DNA of 44,829 bases from Planctomycetota bacterium (GCA_011321845.1 DROQ01000172.1:1-44829); one strand, 5' to 3'. Shown: positions 33,677 through 43,070, numbered from the stretch's first letter. The notes: generated from the sequence alone by a model not told the origin. Program-made: numbers and translations.

Positions 33677-36028
33677 ATGCATCTGAATTCCCTCTTCTTC
33701 GCTGCCACGCTCTTCGCCCCACTTGGACTGGGGGCACAGCAACTTCCACCTTCACAGCAACTTCCACCTTCGGGTTCTGTGTCTTCCCGGGCGACTTCCA
33801 GCCCCAAGGCTCTTCTCCTCCACCTGGATGGGACGGTGGATGGAGTCCGGCTCTCCGCCGCCTGGAAACGCCCCTTCCTCTACCAGGCCGTTCGAGCCGG
33901 ATGGGATCAAGGTTTTGTTCAGTTGCGGGACAGGGCGGGTCGCGAGCTGGCCAAGATCCCCGTCGATCTCAGCGCCTTCAACCTGCACAGCGACAGCCGC
34001 AAGGGGAAGGTGCTCGTCCACGGGGACCATGTGGAGGACCCCCACCTGAGCCTGCTGGTCAAGGTCCCCGACCTGGGGGACAGGATCTTCCAGATCCTTT
34101 TGGTGGACCGGAGCACGGGCAAGGATCGAGTCCTGATGCGGGCCAGTGCTGCCGGACTCAAGGCCGCCCTCGCCCGGTCCCAAACCCCCCTGGCCGGTCC
34201 CATCATCAAGACCCACCAGAACAACGGGCCGACCTCCAACCGTTATGACATCGTGATCCTCGGGGACGGCTACCGGGCTTCGGAGCAGGCGCGCTTTTAC
34301 AGCGACATCAACCGTTGGATGACGGATCTCTTCGCCCGGGAACCCTTCAAGACCTACCGCAAGTTCTTCAACGTGCATTCGGTGTTTCGGGCCTCGGTGG
34401 AATCGGGGGCCGACCAGCCGGACAAGAACCCCCCGATCTACAAGAACACTGCCTACGACGCCACTTACAATGTGGGGGGCATTCCCCGTTGCCTCTACAT
34501 CCGCAACACCTCGCTGGCGTCCAGAGACGCGGCCTTGGCTCCCGACGTGGAGGGCCGGGTCGTGGTGTTCGTCAACTCCTCTCGTTACGGGGGTTGCGCC
34601 TCGACCTTCGCGGTCTCCTACAACGGAAGCTCCGCGCCCAGGGTCCAGAGCCACGAGTTCGGGCATTCCTTCGGTCGCCTCGCGGATGAATACGACTACG
34701 GTCGCTCCGGAACCTACGGGGGTCCCGAGCCCTACCAGGCCAACATCACCAAGGACAGGACCGGTAAGGCCAAGTGGCCTCTGTGGCTGGGATTCAACGG
34801 GATCGGTGCTTATGAGGGCGCGGGTTACTACAAAAAAGGACTCTTCCGTCCCAAGCTCAACTGCCTGATGCGCTCCCTGGGAGCGCCCCTCTGCGAGATC
34901 TGTGTCGAGCAGGAGCTGAAGCAGGGCTACAGGACGGTCAACCCCATCGAAAACCCCCGCCCCTCGGCGACCTCGCTCACGATCACCAAGCCGGCCTCGC
35001 AGACCTTCAGCTTTACCAATCTTGTCCCCGGCCCTGTTCAAATTCGCTGGACGGTGGATGGCATCCTCAAGAGAACGGGTTCCACCTCCTTCCTTTTCTC
35101 GAGCACGGCCTACTCCGCCGGGCTTCACACCGTCAAGGTCGAAGTCACCGACAAGACGGCCCGGGTGCGCAAAGATCCCACCAGGCTGCTGGTGCGGACC
35201 CGAACCTGGCGGGTGACGGTCAAGGACTCAGGCGGCAAGCCGGATCTCTACACGACCGCGCTTTCCTCCAGCCCGAGCTTCTATTCGGGGAGCAGGCTCC
35301 TGATCCGGACGAGTGTCCGCAACGGAGGGACGGCCAACGCGGGGACCTTCACGGTGGGGCACTTCCTGTCCACCAACACGGTCATCTCCACCCTGGATAC
35401 CTATCTGGGTTCTTATACAGTCCCCGGCCTGGCCAAGGGGGCGACCTCCACCTTTTCGCGCTACGCCTTTGTGCCCTATCAGTTGGATCGGCGAACCTAC
35501 TACCTGGCTTCCTGGATCGATCGCGAGGGACGGGTGGCCGAAACCAATGAACGCAACAATGTTCTGATCCGCAGGGTTTCTGTCCTGGGGCCGCGAGGCT
35601 GTGTCCGCAAGCTCGAGTTCCGCAACCTGCTGCAGGCGAACTACTATGCCGACAAGGTCTCCCTCTCGACGGGGGGAAGCCGTCGCATGATCATCACGGC
35701 TCCCTGTCACAAGAACCACTGGGCCCTGGTCCTCTGGACCTGCCGTGGGACAAGCCCGGGGATCCGTTTGCCGGGCGGCTTCCTCCTGCCGCTCAACTAT
35801 GACCCGGTCTGCACCTCATTTGGCCTGGCGGTCCTGAACCGCTATCCCTTCTATGGATTCTTCGCCAAGGTGGGAACCACGGGACACACCTACCAATCGG
35901 TCTATGTCCCCCGGGGGTTGCGTGGGGTTCGACCCGTTCGGACGCATTTCGCCGCGATGTTCTTCAGCCCCAGCTTCGGGGCGATCACGGGGACCACCAA
36001 TGCCGTGACCTTCGACCTGGTCCGCTAA
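33677..36028 (+). CDS. Secreted M64 (IgA-type) metallopeptidase with CARDB domain
   Basis: 783 aa. The ATG at 33677 gives a signal peptide ending ...APLGLGA-QQ. The M64 peptidase domain (about 186-470) has IVILGDGY, FNVHSVFRASVESGAD and the zinc site SHEFGHSFGRLADEY (325-339), with HEXXH at 326-330 and acidic residues positioned like other M64 members. A CARDB-type beta-sandwich follows (about 520-640: PDLYTTALS, VRNGGTANAG, DREGRVAETNERNNV). The last 140 residues carry Cys-rich unknown sequence. It is probably an extracellular protease; the substrate is unknown. A perfect 18-bp duplication at its N-terminus is annotated separately. A strong terminator follows. Confidence 0.93.
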   Translation: MHLNSLFFAATLFAPLGLGAQQLPPSQQLPPSGSVSSRATSSPKALLLHLDGTVDGVRLSAAWKRPFLYQAVRAGWDQGFVQLRDRAGRELAKIPVDLSAFNLHSDSRKGKVLVHGDHVEDPHLSLLVKVPDLGDRIFQILLVDRSTGKDRVLMRASAAGLKAALARSQTPLAGPIIKTHQNNGPTSNRYDIVILGDGYRASEQARFYSDINRWMTDLFAREPFKTYRKFFNVHSVFRASVESGADQPDKNPPIYKNTAYDATYNVGGIPRCLYIRNTSLASRDAALAPDVEGRVVVFVNSSRYGGCASTFAVSYNGSSAPRVQSHEFGHSFGRLADEYDYGRSGTYGGPEPYQANITKDRTGKAKWPLWLGFNGIGAYEGAGYYKKGLFRPKLNCLMRSLGAPLCEICVEQELKQGYRTVNPIENPRPSATSLTITKPASQTFSFTNLVPGPVQIRWTVDGILKRTGSTSFLFSSTAYSAGLHTVKVEVTDKTARVRKDPTRLLVRTRTWRVTVKDSGGKPDLYTTALSSSPSFYSGSRLLIRTSVRNGGTANAGTFTVGHFLSTNTVISTLDTYLGSYTVPGLAKGATSTFSRYAFVPYQLDRRTYYLASWIDREGRVAETNERNNVLIRRVSVLGPRGCVRKLEFRNLLQANYYADKVSLSTGGSRRMIITAPCHKNHWALVLWTCRGTSPGIRLPGGFLLPLNYDPVCTSFGLAVLNRYPFYGFFAKVGTTGHTYQSVYVPRGLRGVRPVRTHFAAMFFSPSFGAITGTTNAVTFDLVR
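33735..33770 (+). repeat. Perfect 18-bp tandem duplication in the M64 gene
   Basis: CACAGCAACTTCCACCTT occurs twice without a gap (33735-33752 and 33753-33770), encoding QQLPPS twice right after the predicted signal cleavage site. It keeps frame and lengthens a Gln/Pro-rich linker at the mature N-terminus, and looks recent because the copies are identical. Confidence 0.9.
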
Positions 36029-36077
36029 GCCTGCCGAAACCGGCGCCCCAACCTGAGGTTTGGGGATCTCCAGGTGG

Positions 36078-36116
36078 AAAAAGCCCCCTCCGGGTCTCTC
36101 GGAGGGGGCTTTTTTT
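36078..36116 (+). terminator. Strong Rho-independent terminator after the M64 gene
   Basis: A perfect 15-bp stem (36078-36092 with 36100-36114), with core GCCCCCTCCG pairing with CGGAGGGGGC, a 7-nt loop and T-run 36110-36116. The A-run on the 5' side makes it potentially bidirectional, but no gene converges on it. Confidence 0.93.
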
Positions 36117-36266
36117 GCCGAAGCGGGGAAATTCCGGGACTTTCCCTTCCCTTCACTCGCGGAATTCTCGTATTCCCGTAGCATGTTTGCCTCAGAGGGG
36201 GCCTTGGCCTATCCCTCTTGGAACGTTTTTTCCCTTATTCACTTTTTACCCCAGAAGGAAAACCGA

Positions 36267-37346
36267 ATGATCTCCCTCCTCACGCCCGTTTTCGGGCTTT
36301 TTCTTTTCCAGGTTGGCTCTCAGCCCGCGCAGGTGCCGACTCAGAACAGCCCTGAACAGATTCTCCAGGGCGTGAACAAAATCTTCAGTGACGCGATTAA
36401 AAAGATCCAGCGCCCCAAAACGAAGGCCGAAGTCGCCGCCTTTCGGGCAGCCGTGAACAAGGCCCAAGCCCTCCGAAAAAAAGCTGCCGCTGAGGCTCTC
36501 CAAAAGGCAAGGAAACTCCTCTCCTCCGGAGAAGGGCTCCGCGTCCGCGGTGAACTCCAGATCATGGCGGGGAAATACCAGGACGCCATGGGTTCCCTGA
36601 AATCCTATTTGGAGATCCTCAAGGACAAAAAGAGCTCCAAGGGGGTCGAGACCCTGGTCAAGCTCGCCTTCTTCACCTTCACCTTCGGCGACAAAAAGGA
36701 AGCCAAGAAATACCTCGACCAGGTGAAAGAGGAAGACGTTCCAGCCAGCCTGGGTCCGCTTTACCAGAGGACCAAGAGGGGTTACGCCGAATTCAAAAAG
36801 ATGGCGGCCATGTATGGAAAGAAGGCGATTCCCATCGAGGCGAAGAAGATTCTGAATCCGGATCGTCAGGAAGGGGACCCCGCCAGCTTCTCCTTGGACA
36901 ACTACAGGGGCAAGGTCGTCTTGCTCGACTTCTGGGCTACCTGGTGCCCTCCCTGCCGTGGCGTCATCCCCTCTCTGATCGAAATGCAGAAAAAGTACGG
37001 GAAAGACCTGCAGGTCATCGGCGTCACTCGCTTCTATGGCTCTGGAATGGACTTCTCCGATCCCAAGTCCACGATTCCTCACGGGGGAAAGACGGTTCGG
37101 GACCTGGGCCCTGAAGACGAGCTGGAGGTCAACAAGGCCTTTATGAAACGCTTCGGGGTGAACTACCCCATCGTCTTCTCGGACAACGCCGGCAAGGACT
37201 ACATGGTCCGTGGCATCCCCACTCTCTTCGTGATCGGTCGCGATGGCAAGGTGATCGGGCATGTGGTGGGTGGCGGCGAAGCCAACCACAAGAAGGTCGA
37301 AGCCTGGGTCGAAAAGGCCCTCAAGGCCAAGAAGACCTCCGACTGA
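36267..37346 (+). CDS. TlpA-like extracytoplasmic thioredoxin
   Basis: 359 aa from the ATG at 36267 (AAGGA about 8 nt upstream). A signal-like hydrophobic start (LLTPVFGLFLFQV) leads to a Lys-rich helical region (about 30-180, possibly TPR-like) and a thioredoxin domain from about 205. The redox motif is WCPPC (226-230) and the cis-Pro loop is RGIPT (315-319). TlpA/ResA-type proteins reduce or oxidise disulfides outside the cytoplasm. The next gene starts 19 nt downstream on the same strand, so the 822-aa secreted protein is a likely partner or client. Confidence 0.9.
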   Translation: MISLLTPVFGLFLFQVGSQPAQVPTQNSPEQILQGVNKIFSDAIKKIQRPKTKAEVAAFRAAVNKAQALRKKAAAEALQKARKLLSSGEGLRVRGELQIMAGKYQDAMGSLKSYLEILKDKKSSKGVETLVKLAFFTFTFGDKKEAKKYLDQVKEEDVPASLGPLYQRTKRGYAEFKKMAAMYGKKAIPIEAKKILNPDRQEGDPASFSLDNYRGKVVLLDFWATWCPPCRGVIPSLIEMQKKYGKDLQVIGVTRFYGSGMDFSDPKSTIPHGGKTVRDLGPEDELEVNKAFMKRFGVNYPIVFSDNAGKDYMVRGIPTLFVIGRDGKVIGHVVGGGEANHKKVEAWVEKALKAKKTSD

Positions 37347-37365
37347 ACGGAGTCCGAATGCACGG

Positions 37366-39834
37366 ATGTATGTAGGAAGGACCCTGGTTCTCCGTCCTCT
37401 GGCCCTCCTGCTCTTGGTGGGGGGGTTCTCCTCCAGTCCCCAAGCCGTCGAGCGGAAGGACCAGGGGGGAGTGGAGCGAGCCAGGGTCCTTCTGCGTACA
37501 GGGGACCAGGCCCAAGTGCTCGAGGGGATCGGGCTGGCGAGGAGGGGTTTTCTGGTTTCCCTCCTCCCGGAACTGAAGACCCTCCAGGCAGCCGGGGTCC
37601 GCCCTCCTTTGAAGCCCGCCCTCGACCAGGTCATCGAGGAACTGGAGCACTATCTCAAGATGCTGCCTCCCGGTCTCGATGCCTCGGGCAGAGGGCTCGA
37701 GCGGCCTTCGCGGGGAGCCTCTTCCAGGGAGGTCTCGTCCGGGGAAGGGGCGCGCCCTCCCCTGCACCGGGTGCGCCTCCTCTGCGTGGATCGCGGGGGG
37801 AACCCTCTCCCCGGCGCGAGGTTGCGGGCCTTCAGCCGGGACTACGACCTCTTCCTTCCTTTCGAGGGCTTCACGCGCTGCGACCGGGAGGGCGCGGCCG
37901 AACTGCTGCTCCCCGAGGGCAAGTGGAGTTTTGTCGCGGGGGCCGCGCCCAAGGGGAGGCCGACCCTCATTCTGCTGCCGGAGGTTCCGATTGTTTCCAC
38001 CAAGACTCTGCTTCTCTTTCCGGAGGAGGAGAGGTCCTGGCGAATGCGGGCATCCCCCCGGCGGGGGGGCTCCGCGATGCGGCTGGTTCTCCGGCACCGG
38101 GACTATCCCCAGCTCTCGCTGGCCTACGAGGTGAAGGGAAGCGGATCCAAGGTGGAGGTTCCCCGGGAGGGCCTGGAGTCCTGGTTGCAGGTGGAGAGCG
38201 CGGATGGAAGTTTCGTCCAGGCGGGGGGCGCAAGGCTCCGCTTCGATCCCAGCAGGTTGAGGAGGCTCGAGATCCGGTTCGGGACAGCCAGGCTCGAGGC
38301 GGCGGAGCTCCAGCTGCGGCTGCGGGGGCGGGACCCCTCGCCGCTCTTCCGCTTCGCGATCCAAAGATCCGGACAAGTGCTTCGCCTGCCCGGGGGGAGC
38401 CTCGACCTGGGCTATCGCTATCGGCTCGCGGGCTCGGGGCGCCTGGAGTTCGGGCTGCGGCCCTACGATCTGAAAAAGGGGGCAAGGCTCTGGCTGGGGA
38501 CGCCGCTTCGGCCATGGGTCTGGCATCTTTCTTACAACAAGCGCTACCGGGGGGCGCCTCCCTTCGCCCTGCAGGTCTTTTTGCGGGATCCCCAGGACCG
38601 GCTGCTGGAGCGCTTTGTGCCGGAGCGGGGTAGGACGCGGTCGGGGCGGATCGCCCTGCGCCTCTACAAGGGGGGGCAGCCCTGGCTCCTTCTGCGCCGG
38701 CTCCGGAATTTCCGCGCCGAGCTGAAGCAGAGGGTCCCCCCCGAGGCCATGGATGAACTGGAATACGAGGTCCTGGCTCCCTTCCCCGTGGTGCACGGAA
38801 AACAACGGGGACACCACTCGACTCGCTTCCACACAAAAAACTACGACCTGACAGGTCCCGCCCTCCTTGCCCCGGAGATCCGGAACTTTCTTCGGGCCGC
38901 GGAGGTCCTGTTCGCCCCCATCCGCGCGGTCGCCCTTCGGCCCCTCCCCTGGCTGCGGGGCCGGATCGTCTTCCACGCGACCATGCCCCGGGGTGTGCGC
39001 GCCTACTCCTCGGTTCGGGGCAACAGCAATTTTGGCAGCGGGGACCTGGCCCGCTGTGTGCGCCTCGCCGACGCCCTCCGCCGGACACCCATCATGCACG
39101 AGCATCTGCACACGGTAGGATACAAGCACTCGGACTTCATGGACGTCGCCGGCTTTCGCCTCCGCAAAAAGCTCTACCCCATCGGCTCCCGGGGACAGGG
39201 TGGCCTGCTGGGGAGGCGGGGCCGTGCCTACACCGACTGGTTCCTGGCCAGGTCCAAGCGCCCCAACAAGAAGGCCATCCTCCGCAGCCTCCTCGCCCGC
39301 TTCGGAGGGCTTGCCTTTGACGCCTTCTTCCAGCGCAGGAGAGACCGCGCCTCCCTCGAGGCCAGTGGGCTCACCGAGGAGGAGGCCAAGGCGGTCCTCT
39401 TCTCCCGCATCCTCGGACGCGAACTCTTCGCCTGGTTCGATGTCTCCCCCCAGCGCTCCAAGGATCTCCAAAGCCTGATCCAGCCCAAGGCCAGCGAAGC
39501 TCCGCCCCCCGCCCTCACCGGCCCGGGTCCCAGGGATCTCATGGCGCGCATGCAGTCGTTTCTGCGCAAGGCGCCTCCCAAGGGGCCGGGGGATCCCAGG
39601 TTCCGATCCCTTCTCCGGGACATCCATAAACTCTCGACCCAGCGCTCCCGCATCCGAACCGCCCTCCGCATCGGCGCCAAGGCCCGGGAGGCAGGACGCC
39701 TTTCCCTCGCCTACCCCTGCTTCCGCGCCGCCCTCCAGGTGGCCGCCAAAATGGGCGCCCGGATCTTCAACCGCACCCGCAGCGCCGCCGTCGAGGTTTG
39801 CATGGGGAAGCCTCTCCACCTGGGTTGGCTCTGA
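37366..39834 (+). CDS. Secreted 822-aa protein with metzincin-type zinc motif (novel family)
   Basis: The ATG at 37366 gives a signal peptide (LVLRPLALLLLVGGFSSS). Residues about 125-205 resemble a carboxypeptidase-regulatory/transthyretin-like beta-sandwich (VRLLCVDRGGNPLPGARLRAF). The middle is beta-rich and Arg-rich. Residues 578-588 read HEHLHTVGYKH, a perfect HEXXHXXGXXH as in metzincins, followed by SDFMD; the Met may be a Met-turn candidate, although it is closer than in most families. No known metzincin family was recognised around it. The C-terminal 250 residues are helical. I call a zinc peptidase as inference from the motif alone. It is co-directional with the thioredoxin gene, 19 nt upstream. 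Confidence 0.85.
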   Translation: MYVGRTLVLRPLALLLLVGGFSSSPQAVERKDQGGVERARVLLRTGDQAQVLEGIGLARRGFLVSLLPELKTLQAAGVRPPLKPALDQVIEELEHYLKMLPPGLDASGRGLERPSRGASSREVSSGEGARPPLHRVRLLCVDRGGNPLPGARLRAFSRDYDLFLPFEGFTRCDREGAAELLLPEGKWSFVAGAAPKGRPTLILLPEVPIVSTKTLLLFPEEERSWRMRASPRRGGSAMRLVLRHRDYPQLSLAYEVKGSGSKVEVPREGLESWLQVESADGSFVQAGGARLRFDPSRLRRLEIRFGTARLEAAELQLRLRGRDPSPLFRFAIQRSGQVLRLPGGSLDLGYRYRLAGSGRLEFGLRPYDLKKGARLWLGTPLRPWVWHLSYNKRYRGAPPFALQVFLRDPQDRLLERFVPERGRTRSGRIALRLYKGGQPWLLLRRLRNFRAELKQRVPPEAMDELEYEVLAPFPVVHGKQRGHHSTRFHTKNYDLTGPALLAPEIRNFLRAAEVLFAPIRAVALRPLPWLRGRIVFHATMPRGVRAYSSVRGNSNFGSGDLARCVRLADALRRTPIMHEHLHTVGYKHSDFMDVAGFRLRKKLYPIGSRGQGGLLGRRGRAYTDWFLARSKRPNKKAILRSLLARFGGLAFDAFFQRRRDRASLEASGLTEEEAKAVLFSRILGRELFAWFDVSPQRSKDLQSLIQPKASEAPPPALTGPGPRDLMARMQSFLRKAPPKGPGDPRFRSLLRDIHKLSTQRSRIRTALRIGAKAREAGRLSLAYPCFRAALQVAAKMGARIFNRTRSAAVEVCMGKPLHLGWL

Positions 39835-39880
39835 CCTGAGTGCATTCCCAGGCAGGAAGCACTAGGACGAGAGATGTTTC

Positions 39881-40891
39881 TTATGCCTGATCCGCTTCGA
39901 ACAAGGAGCGCATGTCCGCGGGGAGTGGGCATTCCAGGTTGAGGGGGTCGCCGGTCTCGGGGTGCTTCAGGGCGAGGCGATGGTTGTGGAGGGCGTGGCG
40001 GTCCAGGCGCAGGCGCCTCTTGGCCTCTTGGTCGAGGCTTCCGTCGATGGCTTGGAGGAAGAACTCTTCGTCGGGGCCGTAGAGCTTGTCGCCCACGATG
40101 GGGTGGCCGATGTGGGCGAGGTGGACGCGGATCTGGTGCTGGCGGCCGGTCTGGGGCCGGCACTCCACCAGGCTCATGCTCTGGGAGCGGGCCAGGACCT
40201 TGTAGCGGGTGAGGCTCTCCTGGCCGTCGCGGCGGACCGCCATCTTGAGCCGGACCTTGGCGCGTTCGGCGGGGCCGATGCGCTCGTCGATCCAGCCCTC
40301 GTCATCCGCGAGCTTGCCCTCGACGAGGGCGAGATAGGTCTTTTGGACCTTGCCTTTTTCGAATTGCTTGCGGACCTCGCTGTGGGCGATGGGGTCCTTG
40401 GCGACGAGGATGATCCCGGAGGTCTCGCGGTCGAGGCGGTGGCAGAGCTTGGGGATGATATCCCTGGTCGGGTCCTCCAGGTTGCGGTACATGCCGTGGA
40501 GCATGTTGATCAGGGTTCCGCTGAGGCGGCGGCCCGAGGGGTGGACGGCCAGGCCTGGGGGCTTGTCGATGGCGACGAGGTAGGGGTCCTCATGGAGAAT
40601 CGTGAGGGAGTCGGGGACTTCGCCTTCGGAGCGGTCGACCAGGACGCGCTGGGGGATGCGGATCTCGACGATGTCTTCGCCCTGGACCTTGGTCGAGGCG
40701 CGGGAGGAGGGGAGGGCCTTGCCGCCTCGTTCGAGACGCACTCTGCCCTCGCGGATCATCCTCTGGATGGAGGAGCGGGTGCGCCAGGAGAGGAGCCTGG
40801 CGAGGGCCTGGTCCAAGCGCAAGCCCGCCAGTTCTTCGTAGATTCGGACCCTGAGTTTCTCGAGGGGTTTGCTCAGGTCCGGAGGGATCAC
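39881..40891 (-). CDS. rluD: RluA-family 23S rRNA pseudouridine synthase (RluD-like)
   Basis: 336 aa. An N-terminal S4 RNA-binding domain (about 15-80: LRLDQALARLL, IQRMIREGRV) and a catalytic domain with HRLDRETSG (151-159), where D154 is the catalytic Asp, plus LVECRPQTGRQHQIRVHLAHIGHPIVGD. It isomerises uridines in 23S rRNA; the S4 domain favours RluC/RluD over RluA. The start is GTG at 40891, overlapping the rpsU stop (GTGA). Position-specificity (RluC vs RluD) is not decided by eye. Confidence 0.9.
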   Translation of the reverse strand: MIPPDLSKPLEKLRVRIYEELAGLRLDQALARLLSWRTRSSIQRMIREGRVRLERGGKALPSSRASTKVQGEDIVEIRIPQRVLVDRSEGEVPDSLTILHEDPYLVAIDKPPGLAVHPSGRRLSGTLINMLHGMYRNLEDPTRDIIPKLCHRLDRETSGIILVAKDPIAHSEVRKQFEKGKVQKTYLALVEGKLADDEGWIDERIGPAERAKVRLKMAVRRDGQESLTRYKVLARSQSMSLVECRPQTGRQHQIRVHLAHIGHPIVGDKLYGPDEEFFLQAIDGSLDQEAKRRLRLDRHALHNHRLALKHPETGDPLNLECPLPADMRSLFEADQA

Positions 40892-41220
40892 TCCGTGGTG
40901 GCTGTAACCGTGGGGGTGCTGGGGGGAATCGCGGAGACGGCATTGAGTTCGTCGTCACCGGCCTTCCCTTCGTCCTGCTTGCCGCCGGAACGGAACTTCT
41001 TGACCTTGCGCTTCTTGGCCTTGACCTGTGCGACCTTGCGGACGGAGCGCTGGATGTTGCGGATGCGTTCGCGCTCTTCGCGGCGCCTCTTCTCGGAGGG
41101 CTTCTCGTAGACGGTGGCGCGCTTGGCGAGCCGGAAGATCCCGGCGAAGTTGCACTGGCGTTTGAAGCGGCGGAGGGCGGCTTCGAGGTTCTCGTTGGGA
41201 CGGACTTGGACCTTGATCAT
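40888..41220 (-). CDS. rpsU: 30S ribosomal protein bS21 with C-terminal extension
   Basis: 110 aa against the usual 60-70. The core is typical: MIKVQVRPNENLEAALRRFKRQ, CNFAGIFRLAKRATVYEKPSEKRRRE. The extra 45 residues are first basic (KAKKRKVKKFRSGGK) and then Ser/Thr/Pro-rich and acidic, probably disordered. The ATG at 41220 is 11 nt from AAGGA; the frame upstream to 41286 is not bS21-like. It is coupled by overlap with the pseudouridine synthase, so both ribosome-assembly genes are co-expressed. Confidence 0.93.
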   Translation of the reverse strand: MIKVQVRPNENLEAALRRFKRQCNFAGIFRLAKRATVYEKPSEKRRREERERIRNIQRSVRKVAQVKAKKRKVKKFRSGGKQDEGKAGDDELNAVSAIPPSTPTVTATTE

Positions 41221-41435
41221 AAAGACATCGTTTCCTTGCGATTGAGTATCGTCGGAGCCGGGGAACTGGACCGCGGGACCGATCAAAAACGTTGGACGGC
41301 CGCCTCCTAGGGGAAGGAGGAAGGGCGAAAGATCTTATCCTTTATCGAGCTAGGGGCAAGTTGGCCCTAGGAAAAAAGGGCCAAAGAAGGGCGGATTTGG
41401 CCAAGAATCTCCCTTCCATTGGGTTTTTTTCGCAT

Positions 41436-43070
41436 TCATTTCCCTTTTCGCAGAGGTTTTCCGGCGAGGGCGTGGGTGGGTTCGGCGTCCCGGATGGCAG
41501 GGACGCCGTTCACGAAGACCCAGAGGACGCCGGTGGAGAACTGGTGGGGATCCACGAAGGTGGCCCTGTCGATGAAGGTCTTGGGGTCGAAGAGGACGAG
41601 GTCGGCTTGGAGGCCGACGCGCAGGTAGCCGCGATCTTTGAGGCCGAGGATGTCGGCGGGGAGGCCGGTGGAGGAACGGATGGCCTGGCTCAGGGGGAGG
41701 ACTCCCCGGCGGATGGAGTAGCGGCCGATCTTGCGGGCAAAGGTTCCGTAGGAGCGGGGGTGGGGGCGGGAGTTGTCCCTTTGCTTGCTCGAACCGTCGC
41801 TGGCAGTGGCGGTGTAGGGCTTTTTCATGACGTAGAGGACATCCTTCTCGGACATGGAGAAGGCCACGGCCGAGGCGCCCCCCCGTTTTTGGATGTCGAT
41901 GGCCAGGTCCACGGGGTCCATGCCGGTTTTTTCGGCGGCGGCCTGGACGCTGAGGCCGTTGAGGCTCGGGTCGCCGCGAAAACGGGCGATCAGGATCTGG
42001 TCGGCGCCGCCGCGGTCCTTCAGGTTCTTGCGCACGAGGGCGGCGACCTTGGCCCGGATCTTGGGATCCTGGAGCCGTCGCTTTACGTCGGCGTCGCTGC
42101 CCTCGCGCACCCAGGCGGGCATGACCAGGGCGCCCAGCGAGGTGGAGGAGGCCCGGTAGGGATACTGGTCGACGGTGACGCGGCGCCCGTTCTTTTGGGC
42201 CTCTTCGACCAGGGCGCAGGAGTGGAGGACCTTGCCCCAGTTGGGCGGGGTGGAGGCCTTGAAGTGGGAGATGTGGACAGGGAGCTTCGCCTTTTTGCCG
42301 ATGTAGAGGGCCTCGGCCACCGCCTCGAGGAGGTGGTCGCCTTCGCCGCGGATGTGGCTGGCATAGATTCCACCCTGCGCGCCGACGACCTTGGCGATCT
42401 CGATGATCTCCTCGGTGGAGGCGAAGGCGCCTGGGGTGTAGATCAAGCCCGTGCTCATCCCGAAGGCCCCCTCCCGCATCGCCCTCTCGGCCAGCTTGCG
42501 CATGCGCGCCAGCTCCTCATCGGTCGGGGGCCGGTTGAAGTCGCCTCCCATGGCCCGCTTGCGCAGCGAGCCGTGAGGGATCAGGTGGGCGACGTTGGTG
42601 CCCGCCCCCTTCTTGGCCAGGCGCCCGAAGTAGGAGGCGAGGTCCACCTGCCCCGAGCCGCAGTTCCCGGTGACGATGGTCGTGCATCCCTGGGTGAGGT
42701 AGCAGAGATTGTCCCGCAAACCCTTGCGCAGGATGGGGAAGTCCGAATGGTTGTGCAGATCGATGAAACCCGGGGCCAGGATCATCCCCCTCGCGGGGAT
42801 CTCGACCTTGCCTCCGAGGCGGGCCAGGTCGCCGATGGCCTCGATCCGTTCGCCCTTGATCCCGAGGTCGGCAACCCTGGGCGGGCCGCCGCTTCCGTCG
42901 TAGAGCGTGGCCCCGAGGATGAGGTAGTCGAAGCTGGGGCTGTGGGGAGGCGCGGGGGGGCTGGTCTCGGGTCTTGATCGACAGGCGCCAACGAGCAGGA
43001 GGGGGAGCAGGAGGGAGAGCAGGAGAAGGAGGAGGGAGAGGGGCCTGGCGCTGAGCTTCATTCTGCCCAT
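41436..43070 (-). CDS. Lipoprotein N-acyl-D-amino-acid deacylase (amidohydrolase superfamily)
   Basis: 544 aa, starting at the ATG at 43070 or 43061. A long Leu-rich signal ends in VGAC (Cys30), a lipobox, so it is anchored to a membrane. The amidohydrolase fold has FIDLHNHSD (H106, H108 metal ligands), TGNCGSG with C137, ASHIRGEGDH, HISHFKAS and the final ASDGSS. This matches D-aminoacylase/dihydroorotase-like enzymes that release D-amino acids from N-acyl forms; peptidoglycan or peptide substrates are possible. It lies alone, divergent from the following gene. A very long open frame upstream is a shadow. Confidence 0.92.
   Translation of the reverse strand: MGRMKLSARPLSLLLLLLSLLLPLLLVGACRSRPETSPPAPPHSPSFDYLILGATLYDGSGGPPRVADLGIKGERIEAIGDLARLGGKVEIPARGMILAPGFIDLHNHSDFPILRKGLRDNLCYLTQGCTTIVTGNCGSGQVDLASYFGRLAKKGAGTNVAHLIPHGSLRKRAMGGDFNRPPTDEELARMRKLAERAMREGAFGMSTGLIYTPGAFASTEEIIEIAKVVGAQGGIYASHIRGEGDHLLEAVAEALYIGKKAKLPVHISHFKASTPPNWGKVLHSCALVEEAQKNGRRVTVDQYPYRASSTSLGALVMPAWVREGSDADVKRRLQDPKIRAKVAALVRKNLKDRGGADQILIARFRGDPSLNGLSVQAAAEKTGMDPVDLAIDIQKRGGASAVAFSMSEKDVLYVMKKPYTATASDGSSKQRDNSRPHPRSYGTFARKIGRYSIRRGVLPLSQAIRSSTGLPADILGLKDRGYLRVGLQADLVLFDPKTFIDRATFVDPHQFSTGVLWVFVNGVPAIRDAEPTHALAGKPLRKGK

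Noticed and set aside
37321-39819. 832-aa minus-strand open frame over the metzincin-like gene
   Set aside because: Antisense to a gene with signal peptide and HEXXH motif. The composition is Gly/Pro/Arg-rich without domains.
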